This document shows, one piece after another, positions 8,688 through 17,774 of a stretch of DNA of 33,995 nt. Where the stretch lies: contig NC_049993.1 of the NCBI RefSeq assembly GCF_000003815.2, forward strand, positions 21,054,223 through 21,088,217, written 5' to 3'. The position numbers were made by a program, and so were the translations under genes. This stretch comes from Branchiostoma floridae. Lineage: Eukaryota; Chordata; Leptocardii; Amphioxiformes; Branchiostomatidae. Positions within the stretch are counted from its first letter, which is position 1. Each line of letters begins with the position of its first letter. The notes under the pieces are model-generated. The model saw only the letters and a list, made by a program, of their open reading frames with translations, was not told the origin of the DNA and made no database searches.

Positions 8688-8830
8688 GGATGTCCCCGTA
8701 GCTCAGCTAGTAGCAGCTCACAGTTGAGCTGCTGGTTCTAATTGGTCGCTAACTAGGAGACCCCGGTTTAATCCTGGATAGGGCATCTCGGTTCGGACAG
8801 CACATGTCCTTCAATTGGGTTCAGTTAGTC
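8688..8830 (+). mobile_element. tRNA-derived SINE, family 2, copy 1
   Basis: A tRNA-like head has an A-box (TAGCTCAGCTAG, 8699-8710) and a B-box-like GGTTTAATCC (8765-8774). The middle reads CACAGTTGAGCTGCTGGTTC. The same arrangement occurs on the minus strand at 24301-24400 and on the + strand at 33668-33745. The A-B distance (about 65 bp) is longer than in a normal tRNA, so this is a SINE and not a tRNA gene. Confidence 0.7.
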
Positions 8831-8954
8831 CTCACTTTAAGTGAGCAGTTAGTTGAGCTGATGTTTCTGACTTTGGCAGACAAATGTTGTTCATGTAGAG
8901 GTCTTGTTCATGTAACTCAAAACCTTCATGTGGCCCAAAGCATCCCAAAAAATG

Positions 8955-10165
8955 TTTAACTATACTTTCAACACTAAGGGAATCCCTATTAAAGATGTTA
9001 AACCGTACGTGTAGCATAAGTACATTCGTTTAATCTATACTTTCATCACTACGAACAGCCGCGCAAAGCTTACTTTCAGCACCAAGGACGTCTCCATTTC
9101 ATCCTGAGGACATCCGCACAATTATTAAAGCATAGTTTCAGCACCCACCACCCTGCATTGTTTCACGTCTCTCCTGCCCTGTTTCCTGTCTAGCCCTGAT
9201 GGGATGGGGATGATGACAGTTCTGATCAGCCCACCCATTAGCGTACTATAGTATCAGTCTACTTTAAGCGTACTTTCAGTACTAAGGACTACAATACTAC
9301 ATACTTTCGTCACCCACCACCTTTCCCTGTTTCTATTCCACCCTGTCCTGGTTCCTGTCTATCCCTGATACATACAGGGATGATGACAGTCTTGATCAGC
9401 CCAGCCATTAGTGCTGTAGTATAAGTCTACTTTAAGCGTACTTTACGCACTAAGGACATCCCCACAATTGTTAAAGCATAGTTTCAGCACCTGCATTGTT
9501 TCTCATCTCTCCTGCCCTGGTACCTGTCTAACCCTGATACGTACAGGGATAATGACCGTTCTAATCAGCCCGGCCATTAGTGCTGTAGTATAAGCCTACT
9601 TTACTCATACTTTCAGCACTAAGGACATCCCTACAATTGTTTATGCGTACTTTCGTCACCCACCACCTTTCCCTGTTTCTATTCCACCCTGTCCTGGTTC
9701 CTGTCTATCCCTGATACATACATGGATGATGACAGTCTTGATCAGCCCAGCCATTAGCGTACTGTAGTATCAGTCTTCTTTAAGCGTACTTTCCGCACTA
9801 GAACCATTCCTGCAGTGGCCAATGCGTACTTAAAGCGTAGGTTCAGCCCACCACCCTGCATTGTTTCTTGTCTAGCCCTGATACATACAGGGATGATGAC
9901 AGTTCTAATCAGCCGGGCCATTAGTGCTGCCGTATCAAACTAATTTAAACGTACTTTTCGTACTAGGATCATTCCTGTAATGCTTACTTGAAGGATACTT
10001 TCAGTACCAAGGACATCCCTACCATTGTTAAAGCATAGTATCAGCGCCCACCACCCTGTCCTGTTTCGCGTCTACCCTGCCCTGGTTCTTATTCAGACCT
10101 GATACATACAGGGATGATGACAGTCTTGATCAGCCCAGCCATTAGCGTACTGCAGTATCAGCCTA
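8955..10165 (+). repeat. ~170-bp satellite, six main copies
   Basis: The landmark TGATGACAGT (or a one- or two-base variant) occurs at 9211, 9381, 9550, 9727, 9894 and 10115, giving periods of 167-177 bp and one longer step of 221 bp. Each unit carries a TACTTTCAGCACTAAGGACA-like block, a CCACCACCCTG block, CCCTGATACATACAGGGATG and a GATCAGCCC/CCATTAG block. Looser TACTTTC..ACTAAGG words extend the left edge to about 8955. No coding frame spans it. Confidence 0.9.
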
Positions 10166-10203
10166 CAGATCAGCGTGTCCGTCCGCTGCCTACTCAGATA
10201 GCG

Positions 10204-10516
10204 CTAATTACCTACAAAACAAGAAACCGGTGCGATGGCCGCGATTACAGTCGGGAGGTCGCGAATTCTATCCTAACAAAGCCATAACGAAGATTGGCTT
10301 TAGAATGGCACATGCTGCTTTCTCTGCTTAGAACCCAGCATTTTGGAAATAGTATTAAACTAATTACTTACAAAACAAGAAACCGGTGCGATGGCCGTGA
10401 TTACAGTCGGTAGGTCGCGAATTTCATCCCCGGCTGAGTCATACCGAAGATTGTCTTTAAAATGGCACATGCTGATTTCTCTGCTTAGCACCCAGCATCT
10501 GGGAAATCGTATTGCA
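10204..10516 (+). repeat. Tandem duplication, ~156-bp unit
   Basis: CTAATTAC/CTAATTAA starts at 10204, 10360 and 10517. The first two copies share ACAAGAAACCGGTGCGATGG, GATTACAGTCGG and AATGGCACATGCTG followed by TTTCTCTGCTTAG. The third start is only about 20 bp long and runs into MITE C. The 119-codon frame at 10391-10750 crosses both repeats and is an artefact. Confidence 0.9.
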
Positions 10517-10547
10517 CTAATTAACTACATGTACAAAACTGTTGGCC

Positions 10548-10741
10548 TTGGGCTAACGTCACATTTCCAAACCGGAGCCAAACCGGGCTGTTTGTGGAAA
10601 CGAAAAATAGAAATGTATACGTTTAATAATGCCCACGACTATTCTTCTAACGTCTTGTGTAGTTTAGTGTCTTTTATATCATACGTCTCATTCCCAAACG
10701 CTCTCCGACCGGACCTGGTTTGGAAATGTGACGTAGGCCTA
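10548..10741 (+). mobile_element. MITE C, copy 2
   Basis: The left end reads GGGCTAACGTCACATTTCC and the right end, on the minus strand, AGGCCTACGTCACATTTCC. Both continue to AAACC. The interior matches 1509-1720. This copy has better-preserved ends, so the terminal inverted repeat is about 20-25 bp with core ACGTCACATTTCCAAACC. Confidence 0.85.
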
Positions 10742-11120
10742 AACTCATGAAACAGGAGCTAATTGAGTCATTTGCATCAAACTTTGCCCGACTTTGTCTT
10801 ACTCCCTAATATTTGTCTTCACTTTCTTGCATATCAATTCATAGTTAAGGTACAAAACCTGCTCTTCGACAGACCTGATCAGTGTCACTAGTGTAGTGGG
10901 TGATACACTAAACGTCTGCCCATTTCCAAAACCATATCCAGTTGCTTGAGTGACTGCTATTTAGCGTATCTTATCGCCTGAATATCTAACCTAAGTCGAT
11001 GTACAGATCAGCGTGTATGTCTCCCGCCAGTTCCGATGGCGTAATTACCTAAACTCCAGCCAGATCCACGGTGCGTAATGTATAGTATCAAACTTCCCGT
11101 AGGTGCCCGTTTGACTCCCT

Positions 11121-11200
11121 TAGCCGGCTACACTCCTTGGCCAGATTTGATGCTATCTTATGGCACCGTAGTATCTGCTTGGAGATTAGTAATTACCTAC
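11121..11200 (+). repeat. Dispersed repeat, copy 2 (partial)
   Basis: AGCCGGCTACACTCCTTGGC, then GATGCTATCTTATGG, ACCGTAG and ATCTGCTTGGAGATTA match the right half of the element at 247-366. The left half is missing. Confidence 0.65.
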
Positions 11201-11830
11201 CCAACAGCCCGGCCTTACTACCCGTCTTCCTGCCCCCCTATCGCGGTAATAGCGCCGCTTCTGTAGCTGTTATTGTGCAGCTTCTAGGTTATGAGCGTTC
11301 GTTCTTAGCGCTTATAGAGACGCCCGATGCTTCGTGTTCGTCGTGTAATCGACCATTTCAGACATCACAGGCCTGAAAACTGCACTCTGATAGTTTTGCT
11401 TTTGCCATGGTTTTGGAACGTTCATGATACATTGTATATGCTTCACTATTGTAGGGCTCGTTCTGCATGGTTATGGGGGACGTTTTAGTGTTCCTCTTTC
11501 TTCTTCAAGCCTAAACTACCATCTAAGACGTCACATAACTGGCAGCAAAAAGGCCAATGGCCTCTAGAATTCGCAACTCTCCAGCCTACCTCTAAACGCC
11601 GTTTGCGTCATAACTAGGAGGCTAGCACACACAGGAATTGTTGAAATTTTGACACAGAATTCACTCTTTCGTACTCTTGTTTTTAAAACCTGTCCTTATG
11701 CTACCATACACAGGCTGCCGTAGTGAACTTAACACCACCTACAAACACTACCGTTATCTTCAGTGCTGTACATGATTCTGTGCCTTAGCTAACTCCGGAT
11801 TTCCCTTGTACATATTAATCCATTTTCAGC
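11201..11830. other. No gene seen
   Basis: No recognisable coding or repeat feature. Short frames (62-79 codons) overlap the repeat at 11121. Confidence 0.3.
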
Positions 11831-11834
11831 CGGC

Positions 11835-12060
11835 CCCGGAGCGGAGCCTTGAGAGGAGAGAAAAAGGCGCAGAGTTGTTGTTATTGTCGTTCGGAAAATG
11901 GAAAAGTTGTCTTATCAACCAGAACAGAAATCTGCTCATAAACTTGCCGGATCCCAGGGATCGCCAGTTTGCCGTGTGAGGCGTTAAGAGGACAAACTGG
12001 GCATTAAGATGCCGTAAAAGCGCGCTTTACATCAGTGCTTGGATCTTAGCTCTAGATACG
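11835..12060. promoter_or_regulatory. Unique CpG-bearing region, possible regulatory element
   Basis: This non-repetitive stretch has GCCGGCCCCGGAGCGGAGCC, TTGTTATTGTCG (Sox-like ATTGT), a pair of CAGTTTGCC and CAAACTGGGC blocks (partial inverted repeat 11967-12001) and AAAGCGCGCTTT, a perfect 12-bp palindrome. The regulatory role is an inference. Confidence 0.25.
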
Positions 12061-12189
12061 AGACTTCTGAGATGCGTGGATTCGAAAGCGAAGATGCTAT
12101 CTGCTGCCAGTGTCACCATAAAACTGAAACTGCTAGTAAATTGTAACTAAGACAATTTTCTTTCCTTTCAATGCTTCTCTAAGTACTAA

Positions 12190-12360
12190 CTAGGCGACAA
12201 TGAGTACCTAGCTTCGGCTGTGGACGTCCCACAGATAGGAAGTTAAACGGAGGTCCCGTGTTTGAGGAGAGCCACATCTCAAGCATGTAAAAGAACCCGG
12301 CACATTCATCGAATAGAGTAGGGGGCCTTGCCAGTGTGAGTGGATCAAATAAATCTGTCC
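12190..12360 (+). mobile_element. Conserved SINE module next to a satellite
   Basis: Words such as GAAGTTAAACGGAGGTCCCG, TGTTTGAGGAGAGCCACA, AAAGAACCC and GTGGATCAAATAAATCTGTC match a SINE module I remember as very common in amphioxus and other marine invertebrates. No clear pol III promoter is seen upstream, so this copy may be 5' truncated. It ends exactly where the 61-bp satellite begins. Confidence 0.65.
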
Positions 12361-13165
12361 GGGTATGCAGCTTGTTCTGTTCAGAACAAACCTGGTGTGT
12401 TATGCCAGGAGGAGGTTTACCGGGTAAGCAGCTTGTACTGTTCAGTACAAACCTGGTGTGTTACGCCATGAGGCAGTTTACTGGGTATGCAGCCTGTACT
12501 GTTCAGTACAAACCTGGTGTGTTACGCCATGAGGCAGTTTACTGGGTATGCAGCCTGTACTGTTCAGTACAAACCTGGTGTGTTACGCCATGAGGCGGTT
12601 TACCGGGTAAGCAGCTTGTACTGTTCAGTACAAACCTGGTGTGTTACGCCATGAGGCGGTTTACCGGGTATGCAGCTTGTACTGTTCAGTACAAACCTGG
12701 TGCGTTACGCCATGAGGCGGTTTACCGGGTATGCAGCTTGTACTGTTCAGTACCAACTTGGTGTGTTACGCCATGAGGCGGTTTACTGGGTATGAAGCTT
12801 GTACTGTTCAGTACCAACTTGGTGTGTTACACCATGAGGCGGTTTACTGGGTATGAAGCTTGTACTGTTCAGTACAAACCTGGTGTGTTACACCATGAGG
12901 CGGTTTTACCGGGTATGCAGCTTGTACTGTTCAGTACAAACCTGGTGTGTTATGCCATGAGGCGGTTTTACCGGGTATGCAGCTTGTACTGTTCAGTACA
13001 AACCTGGTGTGTTACTCCATATGGCGGTTTACTGGGTATGAAGCTTGTACTGTTCAGTACAAACCTGGTTTGTTACGCCATGAGGCGGTTTACCGGGTAT
13101 GCAGCTTGTACTTTTTAGTAAAAACCTGGTGTGCTCCACTCTAAGGCGCTTTACCAGGTATGCTA
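12361..13165 (+). repeat. 61-bp satellite with conserved hairpin, 13 copies
   Basis: Units start at 12361, 12422, 12483, 12544, 12605, 12666, 12727, 12788, 12849, 12911, 12973, 13034 and 13095, with a partial unit from 13156. Spacing is 61 bp, or 62 where an extra T occurs. Every unit carries the region TTGTACTGTTCAGTACAA, an 18-nt inverted repeat. In unit 1 the arms are TTGTTCTG and CAGAACAA, so both changed together. Units 7 and 8 have one broken pair (CAGTACCAA) and unit 13 is decayed. An outer C(C/T)GGGT...ACCTGG pairing may extend the stem. Cys/Trp-rich frames across it (65-108 codons) are repeat artefacts. Confidence 0.95.
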
Positions 13166-13169
13166 TACA

Positions 13170-13570
13170 AAGAAACAAAAAATCTCTTAGTACACATTTT
13201 GTTTATTGTGTTCGAAGAAATGAAGTAAAGCTAAGACCACTTCCGTTTGGTGTGACCAAGAGTGGTTCCAGCCTGAACCTTGCATTTGCGAAATCTGATA
13301 CCCATGAAATAAACCCTCCTTCATCATAAACATCGCGGTATCAGATTACATCTTCAGTTAAACCCATGAATATCTAACGTCTTTCGTGACCTTCGAGCAT
13401 TCCCATGGCACCATCCGTCCCAGTCTTCTCCTTATTACCATCAGAAACATTTCTGGAGTAAGACCCTCCATTTCTAAGACGTTTTCTGCGCTCCTTTGAG
13501 GACCGAAGATAAGACGGACATCCTCCATCTCTCATCTCTGATGCATTGATGCTCGCTGTGACCTTTAACC
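13170..13570. other. No gene seen
   Basis: No domain is recognised in the short frames on either strand. No repeat partner is seen in this window. Confidence 0.35.
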
Positions 13571-13639
13571 CCCCGTTCAAACAGCCGGCCCGGCAATCTG
13601 CTGACTCATCTCAAAGAACGAATGTTCGGAAATGTTTCC

Positions 13640-13960
13640 TTAGAAATTGCTGAAAGTGAAAGCGATCTTTTTCCTTACTTTCACTTGTTGCGGCCGCTGT
13701 TATCAGCAGGCTGATCATTTCGGCAGTTTTCTTCCCTGCCATCAGATAACGGCGCCCATCAAACCGCTCTAAAGCATCTCCTCCGGCTCCCACCGCGGAA
13801 ACACGCCGGCTATAGGGCCGTGATGGGCCCGGAACTTCCCGGAAAATGCTCCAATTTCAGCATCATTCCGCACAATGGGATCCAGCAGCTCTCCTGAACT
13901 TCCCGGAAAATGCTCCAATTTCAGCATCATTCCGCACAATAGGATCCAGCAGCTCTCCCG
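13640..13960. promoter_or_regulatory. Possible IRF/STAT-type regulatory region
   Basis: GAAAGTGAAAGC (13652-13663) fits the GAAANNGAAA IRF/ISRE core. ACTTTCACTT (13677-13686) is the reverse of AAGTGAAAGT. TTTCCTTAGAAA (13636-13647) contains TTC-N4-GAA, and TTCCCGGAA (13836-13844 and 13900-13908) is a perfect STAT GAS site (TTC-N3-GAA). The second pair arises from a 64-bp duplication. Function is inferred from motif match only. Confidence 0.35.
13832..13959 (+). repeat. 64-bp tandem duplication
   Basis: GAACTTCCCGGAAAATGCTC begins at 13832 and 13896, and the two 64-bp copies are almost identical. The high identity suggests a recent event. Each copy carries one TTCCCGGAA site. Confidence 0.95.
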
Positions 13961-14217
13961 GGAAGTATGATGGGCTCTGCAGCTTCCTTCTGCTCACAAT
14001 CATCACAACAAGAGGATGTTCTTTTTACCTTCTCAGATGGAAGTTAATGGAATCGTTATTGCCGATCTTGGATTGATGGGAAAACAGCTTTCGAAGAGCA
14101 TTGATCTGATTCAAAAGGGAATAAAAGAAGTTTCAAACATAGAAGATAGATTTGGTGTTAACTGGTAAGTAATTTGTTAGCAGATTCTACGATGGTAAAA
14201 GATAGTGTCATAAAGCA

Positions 14218-14302
14218 GGCAAAGAAGTGTAGCCGGCCTAGGAGTGTTCATTGGCCGACGATAGCCTTGCGATACCGTAGGATCTACTTGGAGATTAACT
14301 GG
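14218..14302 (+). repeat. Dispersed repeat, copy 3
   Basis: GGCAAAGAAGTGTAGCCGGC and CTAGGAGTGTTCATTGG match the left part of 247-366, and ATACCGTAGGATCTACTTGG followed by AGATTAAC matches the right part. The inverted arm of copy 1 is not preserved here. Confidence 0.65.
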
Positions 14303-14640
14303 TACAAGTCATCGCCCTTGAATTCGCCATACTAGGTTCCAACAGATTCAAGCACGCAAGGGAAGACATTGTGTCAACTTGCTTAGATTGCTGAAAGCAA
14401 ACCTAAAGCACAGAGGCCGAGCCCTTACTACAACAGCAAAGAATCTCCAGGAGCTAAGAAAGCTTCCAGGATGCAAATCACAGTAGAAAAGGATGAAGAA
14501 AGACTGAATGCAGCTATAGGACTTTCCAAAGACTATAGATGCAGAACCCAGTGACTGATGATGATGATGAGTCATCACTTGGCGATGCTAGTCAGTGGAG
14601 TCCTAGTGTGCCTGGGAACGAGGCAGAAGAAATTACCGTT
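14303..14640. other. No gene seen
   Basis: A segment at 14366-14400 (TGTGTCAACTTGCTTAGATT) resembles the repeat unit at 22831 and 23024. CCTGGGAACGAG occurs twice (14610, 14667), with short flanking similarity. No coding gene is recognised. Confidence 0.35.
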
Positions 14641-14646
14641 ATTGCA

Positions 14647-14660
14647 GTCACGTGACGTCC
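14647..14660. promoter_or_regulatory. GTCACGTGAC E-box joined to a CRE-like site
   Basis: GTCACGTGAC is a perfect 10-bp palindrome and an optimal USF/MITF/TFE E-box. It overlaps TGACGTC, the CREB/ATF half-palindrome. Binding is inferred. Confidence 0.35.
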
Positions 14661-14747
14661 TGGGAACGAGACAGGAGGACTCATGTGAAAGCTTATCATC
14701 ACGACTACGCGACAGGCGTGCTTAACTCACTAACACGCTCCTAATCC

Positions 14748-14802
14748 AAGATAATCCCCGACAGATCTGCACAGACTCCGCCTGATTGTCGGGGATTATC
14801 TT
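14748..14802. promoter_or_regulatory. Perfect 16-bp inverted repeat carrying TAATCC sites
   Basis: AAGATAATCCCCGACA (14748-14763) and TGTCGGGGATTATCTT (14787-14802) are exact reverse complements around a 23-nt loop. TAATCC at 14742, TAATCC at 14752 and GGATTA at 14793 are K50 homeodomain (Otx/Pitx/Goosecoid class) cores. It could be a regulatory palindrome, a foldback element or a structured RNA. No partner copy is seen in this window. Confidence 0.55.
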
Positions 14803-14934
14803 CATCTGACAAGCTCAAGTTTTCGATCAGCGTTGACGACAATTTTCATCTGCTTATTACGCAGTAACGACAGAAGTGGCGGTGATTAGATGCGCTGCGC
14901 AGACGGGATATTAGGGATGCTCTCGGATCTTCTC

Positions 14935-15790
14935 CTGAAGGGATAACTTTTTTTCCGTGACAATAACGACTGCTATACGACACATAGGGCACGCTGTTTC
15001 TGCTGTATGGAAAGGAAAGGAAAGGAATGAATGAGTGCCCTGTAGAAATAGACGAATGACTTTGCAATTAGACCGGTCATTACGCAATTGTCCAGTATCT
15101 GGCTGATGGTGTTGTTGTATCTGCCTGATGACGCTGATTGTATCCCACCGTCAGAATGTTCTCGCGGTGATCTTCTCTTGTTAGTCATGAAATCTTAACT
15201 TTTTCCCTGTGAAAATGAGGACTGCCATACAACAGGAAGGGCACACTCCCTCTACTTTATGGTTATCATTGATATGAGTACTAGTAATTGTGAGTGGTTG
15301 AGGGAACGAATGGATGGATGGATAGATGTATGAATACTGTCATTAAACAAGTTCCAACCCTGAAGTCATTCAAATCAGCTCTGAAACTCCATACACATTC
15401 TCAGTAGTGACCTCTAACCTCCTGACCAAATTGTAGACCTGGATCGGATTTATGGATTGTGATTTTGATTTGTCTGCCGTCTTTCATGTTTCATTTGTAT
15501 TTATATATCCGAAGTGTATGTCTATTCATTTTCTTCGTGATATGCTTTTATTTCCTTTTATGTAAATACTTGGCCCTATTGAAAACCAGTTTCTCTAAAC
15601 TGAATAGGCCACCCAGGCGTTTGAAAATAAACAAACAAACAAATAAATGACCAGGAGGAATGACCTTGTGATTAGACACGCAATTATAAAAGTGTCCAGT
15701 ATCTGCCAGATGGTACTGATAGTATTAAGTATCTGGCTGATGGCGCTGATTGTGTTCCATCGTCCTGTGATGCTCGACATCTCGTGCGAC
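14935..15790 (+). repeat. Old duplicated block, interrupted by a LINE end
   Basis: The GTCCAGTATCTG...GATGRCGCTGATTGT block occurs at 15089-15142 and 15694-15752. The block AACTTTTTTTCCGTGACAAT...GACTGC at about 14945-15000 recurs at 15199-15260. A unit of about 250 bp was therefore duplicated, and a LINE 3' end then inserted into the second copy. Confidence 0.65.
15339..15653 (+). mobile_element. 5'-truncated CR1/L2-like LINE 3' end
   Basis: The open frame 15339-15407 encodes 22 residues plus a stop and includes TLKSFKSALKLH, which fits the extreme C-terminus of CR1/L2-type reverse transcriptases (an FK..LK..H tail). A ~240-bp 3' UTR follows, ending with GGCCACCCAGGCGTTTGAAA and an AAAC/AAAT-repeat tail, as is typical of this clade. 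The tail matches the minus-strand fragment at 2527-2612. The upstream boundary lies in a TGGA microsatellite (15309-15325). The 63-codon frame at 15459 lies in the 3' UTR and is not a gene. Confidence 0.7.
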
Positions 15791-15823
15791 AGATTTATGT
15801 CACCTCGATTTGTTTAAATAAAT

Positions 15824-16240
15824 CAGCCGGGAAGGATTATTGTAATCACGTCATGTCAGGGATCGTCCGGAAACTGTGCTCTCCTACTATAATCATGGCA
15901 TGTTAGGGGATTGTCCGGCAGCCGGGAAGGATTATTGTAATCACGTCATGTCAGGGATCGTCCGGAAACTGTGCTCTCTTATTGTAAGCATGGCATCATG
16001 TCAGGGGATCGTCCGGAAACTGTCAACTCTTACTGTAATCACGGCATGTCAAGGGATCGTCCGGAAACTGTTCCTCTTTCTGGTAATCACGGCATTGTGT
16101 TAGGGTATCGTCCGGAAACTGTTCTCTGTTACTGTAATCCCGGCATGTCAGGGGATCTTCCGGAAACTGTTCTTTCTTACTGTAATCACGACATGTCATG
16201 GGATCGTCCGAAAAGTGCTCCTTCTTACTGTAATCTTAAC
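15824..16240 (+). repeat. ~50-bp minisatellite with a 95-bp recent duplication
   Basis: About eight units of the form TACTGTAATCACGGCATGTC, AGGGGATCGTCC, GGAAACTGTTCTCTCT. The stretch starting CAGCCGGGAAGGATTATTGT is repeated without change for about 60 bp at 15824 and 15919, marking a recent 95-bp duplication. Frames of 75 and 106 codons over it are repeat artefacts. Confidence 0.9.
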
Positions 16241-16249
16241 CAGAGATTG

Positions 16250-17509
16250 AAATCCCAAGCAGATGTTGGGAATCATAAATCGCAGGACTGACAGACTCAG
16301 TCTTAACGTACACACCCAGTCGTTACAAATCTGTATCCTCTCTCGGCCCGGCCATGTACAAATCTACCAGATATTGTAGTACTATGACTATCATGAGTTG
16401 GCTGATGACCTGTTGTCCAGGCAGCCATTAACTCACAATCTAAAACAACTTTACATCTCAGAGCAGTTACTTGAGGCAACATTTCCTACAAGTTTGTACT
16501 CCTACTTGTATAATCCAGTTAGACTTTCTGCAGTGCTGAGATTTGTCTGGTGTCCGGGGAGAGTCTGGAGTAAAGCCGGCCTGTCGTGTCTCCGTTCCGC
16601 CTGCTGCAATCAAATCAGCGCGGAGGACCTGAAAGCTTTCCTCCTGCCAAAACCAATTACCTTCAGGTTAGCGTCTGGAGCGGCGTCAGCGCGGCGACAG
16701 GGACGGGTTTCTGTGGAAGAGACTTAAGAAGGTTCTCCTGAATGTCTTAAGTATGATTGGGGAGGCAGACGCCGTGACGTTCGTTCCTTAGAGTGCAAGG
16801 TCACGGACGTCAGGCTTCTTCAAGAAACTCCAATGGAATTAGCTCTTCTTTTGTAATGACGAAGAAATTGAATCGTGTTTTTTTTTCTGTCTAAAGCATT
16901 TTTGTTCAGTATGAACCAGACTAATATAATTTCCAATCTCCAACCCTGCCCATAGCTGTTGGGACCATCTCTCTTGTTTGAAAGTTGCAAATTAGTCCAA
17001 TTTAACAAAATGAGATTTCGTCGTTAGTATTTTCTGTCATGAACCTGTTCTCCTGCTGGACGTTGTTGATCTAATTCTCCGCCCCCTTCCCAACCCTTTA
17101 CCCCAGTCTATGCCACTGTCTCGCTCTGTAACCAATTATCTTCATGATTAGGGCGACTTTTGGTCGCGAAGCTTTCAACGTCTTAAACTTTGTTCCTTTG
17201 TGGAGGTACAAGATATGATTACAATCCACTCACTGTCTGCGCGGGGTCTTTGTTATTTCTTGTTGCTGTACGAATCACAACAATGGCATTAACAGTAGAT
17301 TTCTCTTTGTCCTTATAACGACATTTAGTTGTAACATTTTCTGTACATCCCTCCCCTTCTCTGTCTGTATGTTTCTAACATTTACCAATTCTGAATTTAG
17401 AATCAGACAGCCTTTGTTCATCATCTGTTCTCTGTCTAAAACATATCTTCCGTCTGGACTTAGCTATAGCTGAAATGATTTCCCATTGTCTGTTCTCTCC
17501 TCCTGGTCA
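16250..17509. other. No gene recognised
   Basis: The 109-codon + frame at 16398-16727 has no recognised domain and no obvious splice sites at its edges. The rest is AT-rich to average sequence with pyrimidine stretches. Nothing is supported beyond that. Confidence 0.35.
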
Positions 17510-17774
17510 GATCACAGGTCAGTTCACACAGTTCAGGTAACAGGTCAGGTCACAGGTCAGGTCACACAGTTCAGGTAACAGTTCAGGTAACATGTCAGGT
17601 CACAGGTCAGGTCACACAATTCAGGTAACAGGTCAGGTCACAGATCACAGGTTAGGTCACACAGTTCAGGTAACATGTCAGGTCACAGGTCAGGGCACAC
17701 ATTTCAGGTACACGGTCAGGTACACACGTTCAGGTACACGGTCAGGTCACAGGTCACGGTCACAGCAGCCCTGC
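17510..17774 (+). repeat. AGGTCA-rich minisatellite running into the assembly gap
   Basis: Short units of AGGTCACAGGTCAGGTCAC and CAGTTCAGGTAACA alternate irregularly. The array contains many copies of the nuclear-receptor half-site AGGTCA, including AGGTCA-C-AGGTCA (DR1). It stops at the N run. The right flank (GTACCAGTCAGGGTCACGG at 18450) has the same flavour, so the array probably continues in the gap. Confidence 0.9.

Noticed and set aside
8955-10165. CRISPR-like array
   Set aside because: The repeats are whole ~170-bp units with diverged sequence, not short identical repeats with unique spacers, and the genome is eukaryotic. The same applies to the other tandem arrays.
12336-13144. Cys/Trp-rich frames of 65-108 codons
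   Set aside because: These are translations of the 61-bp satellite. The unit length is not a multiple of 3 and the frames carry no consistent repeat beyond the DNA.
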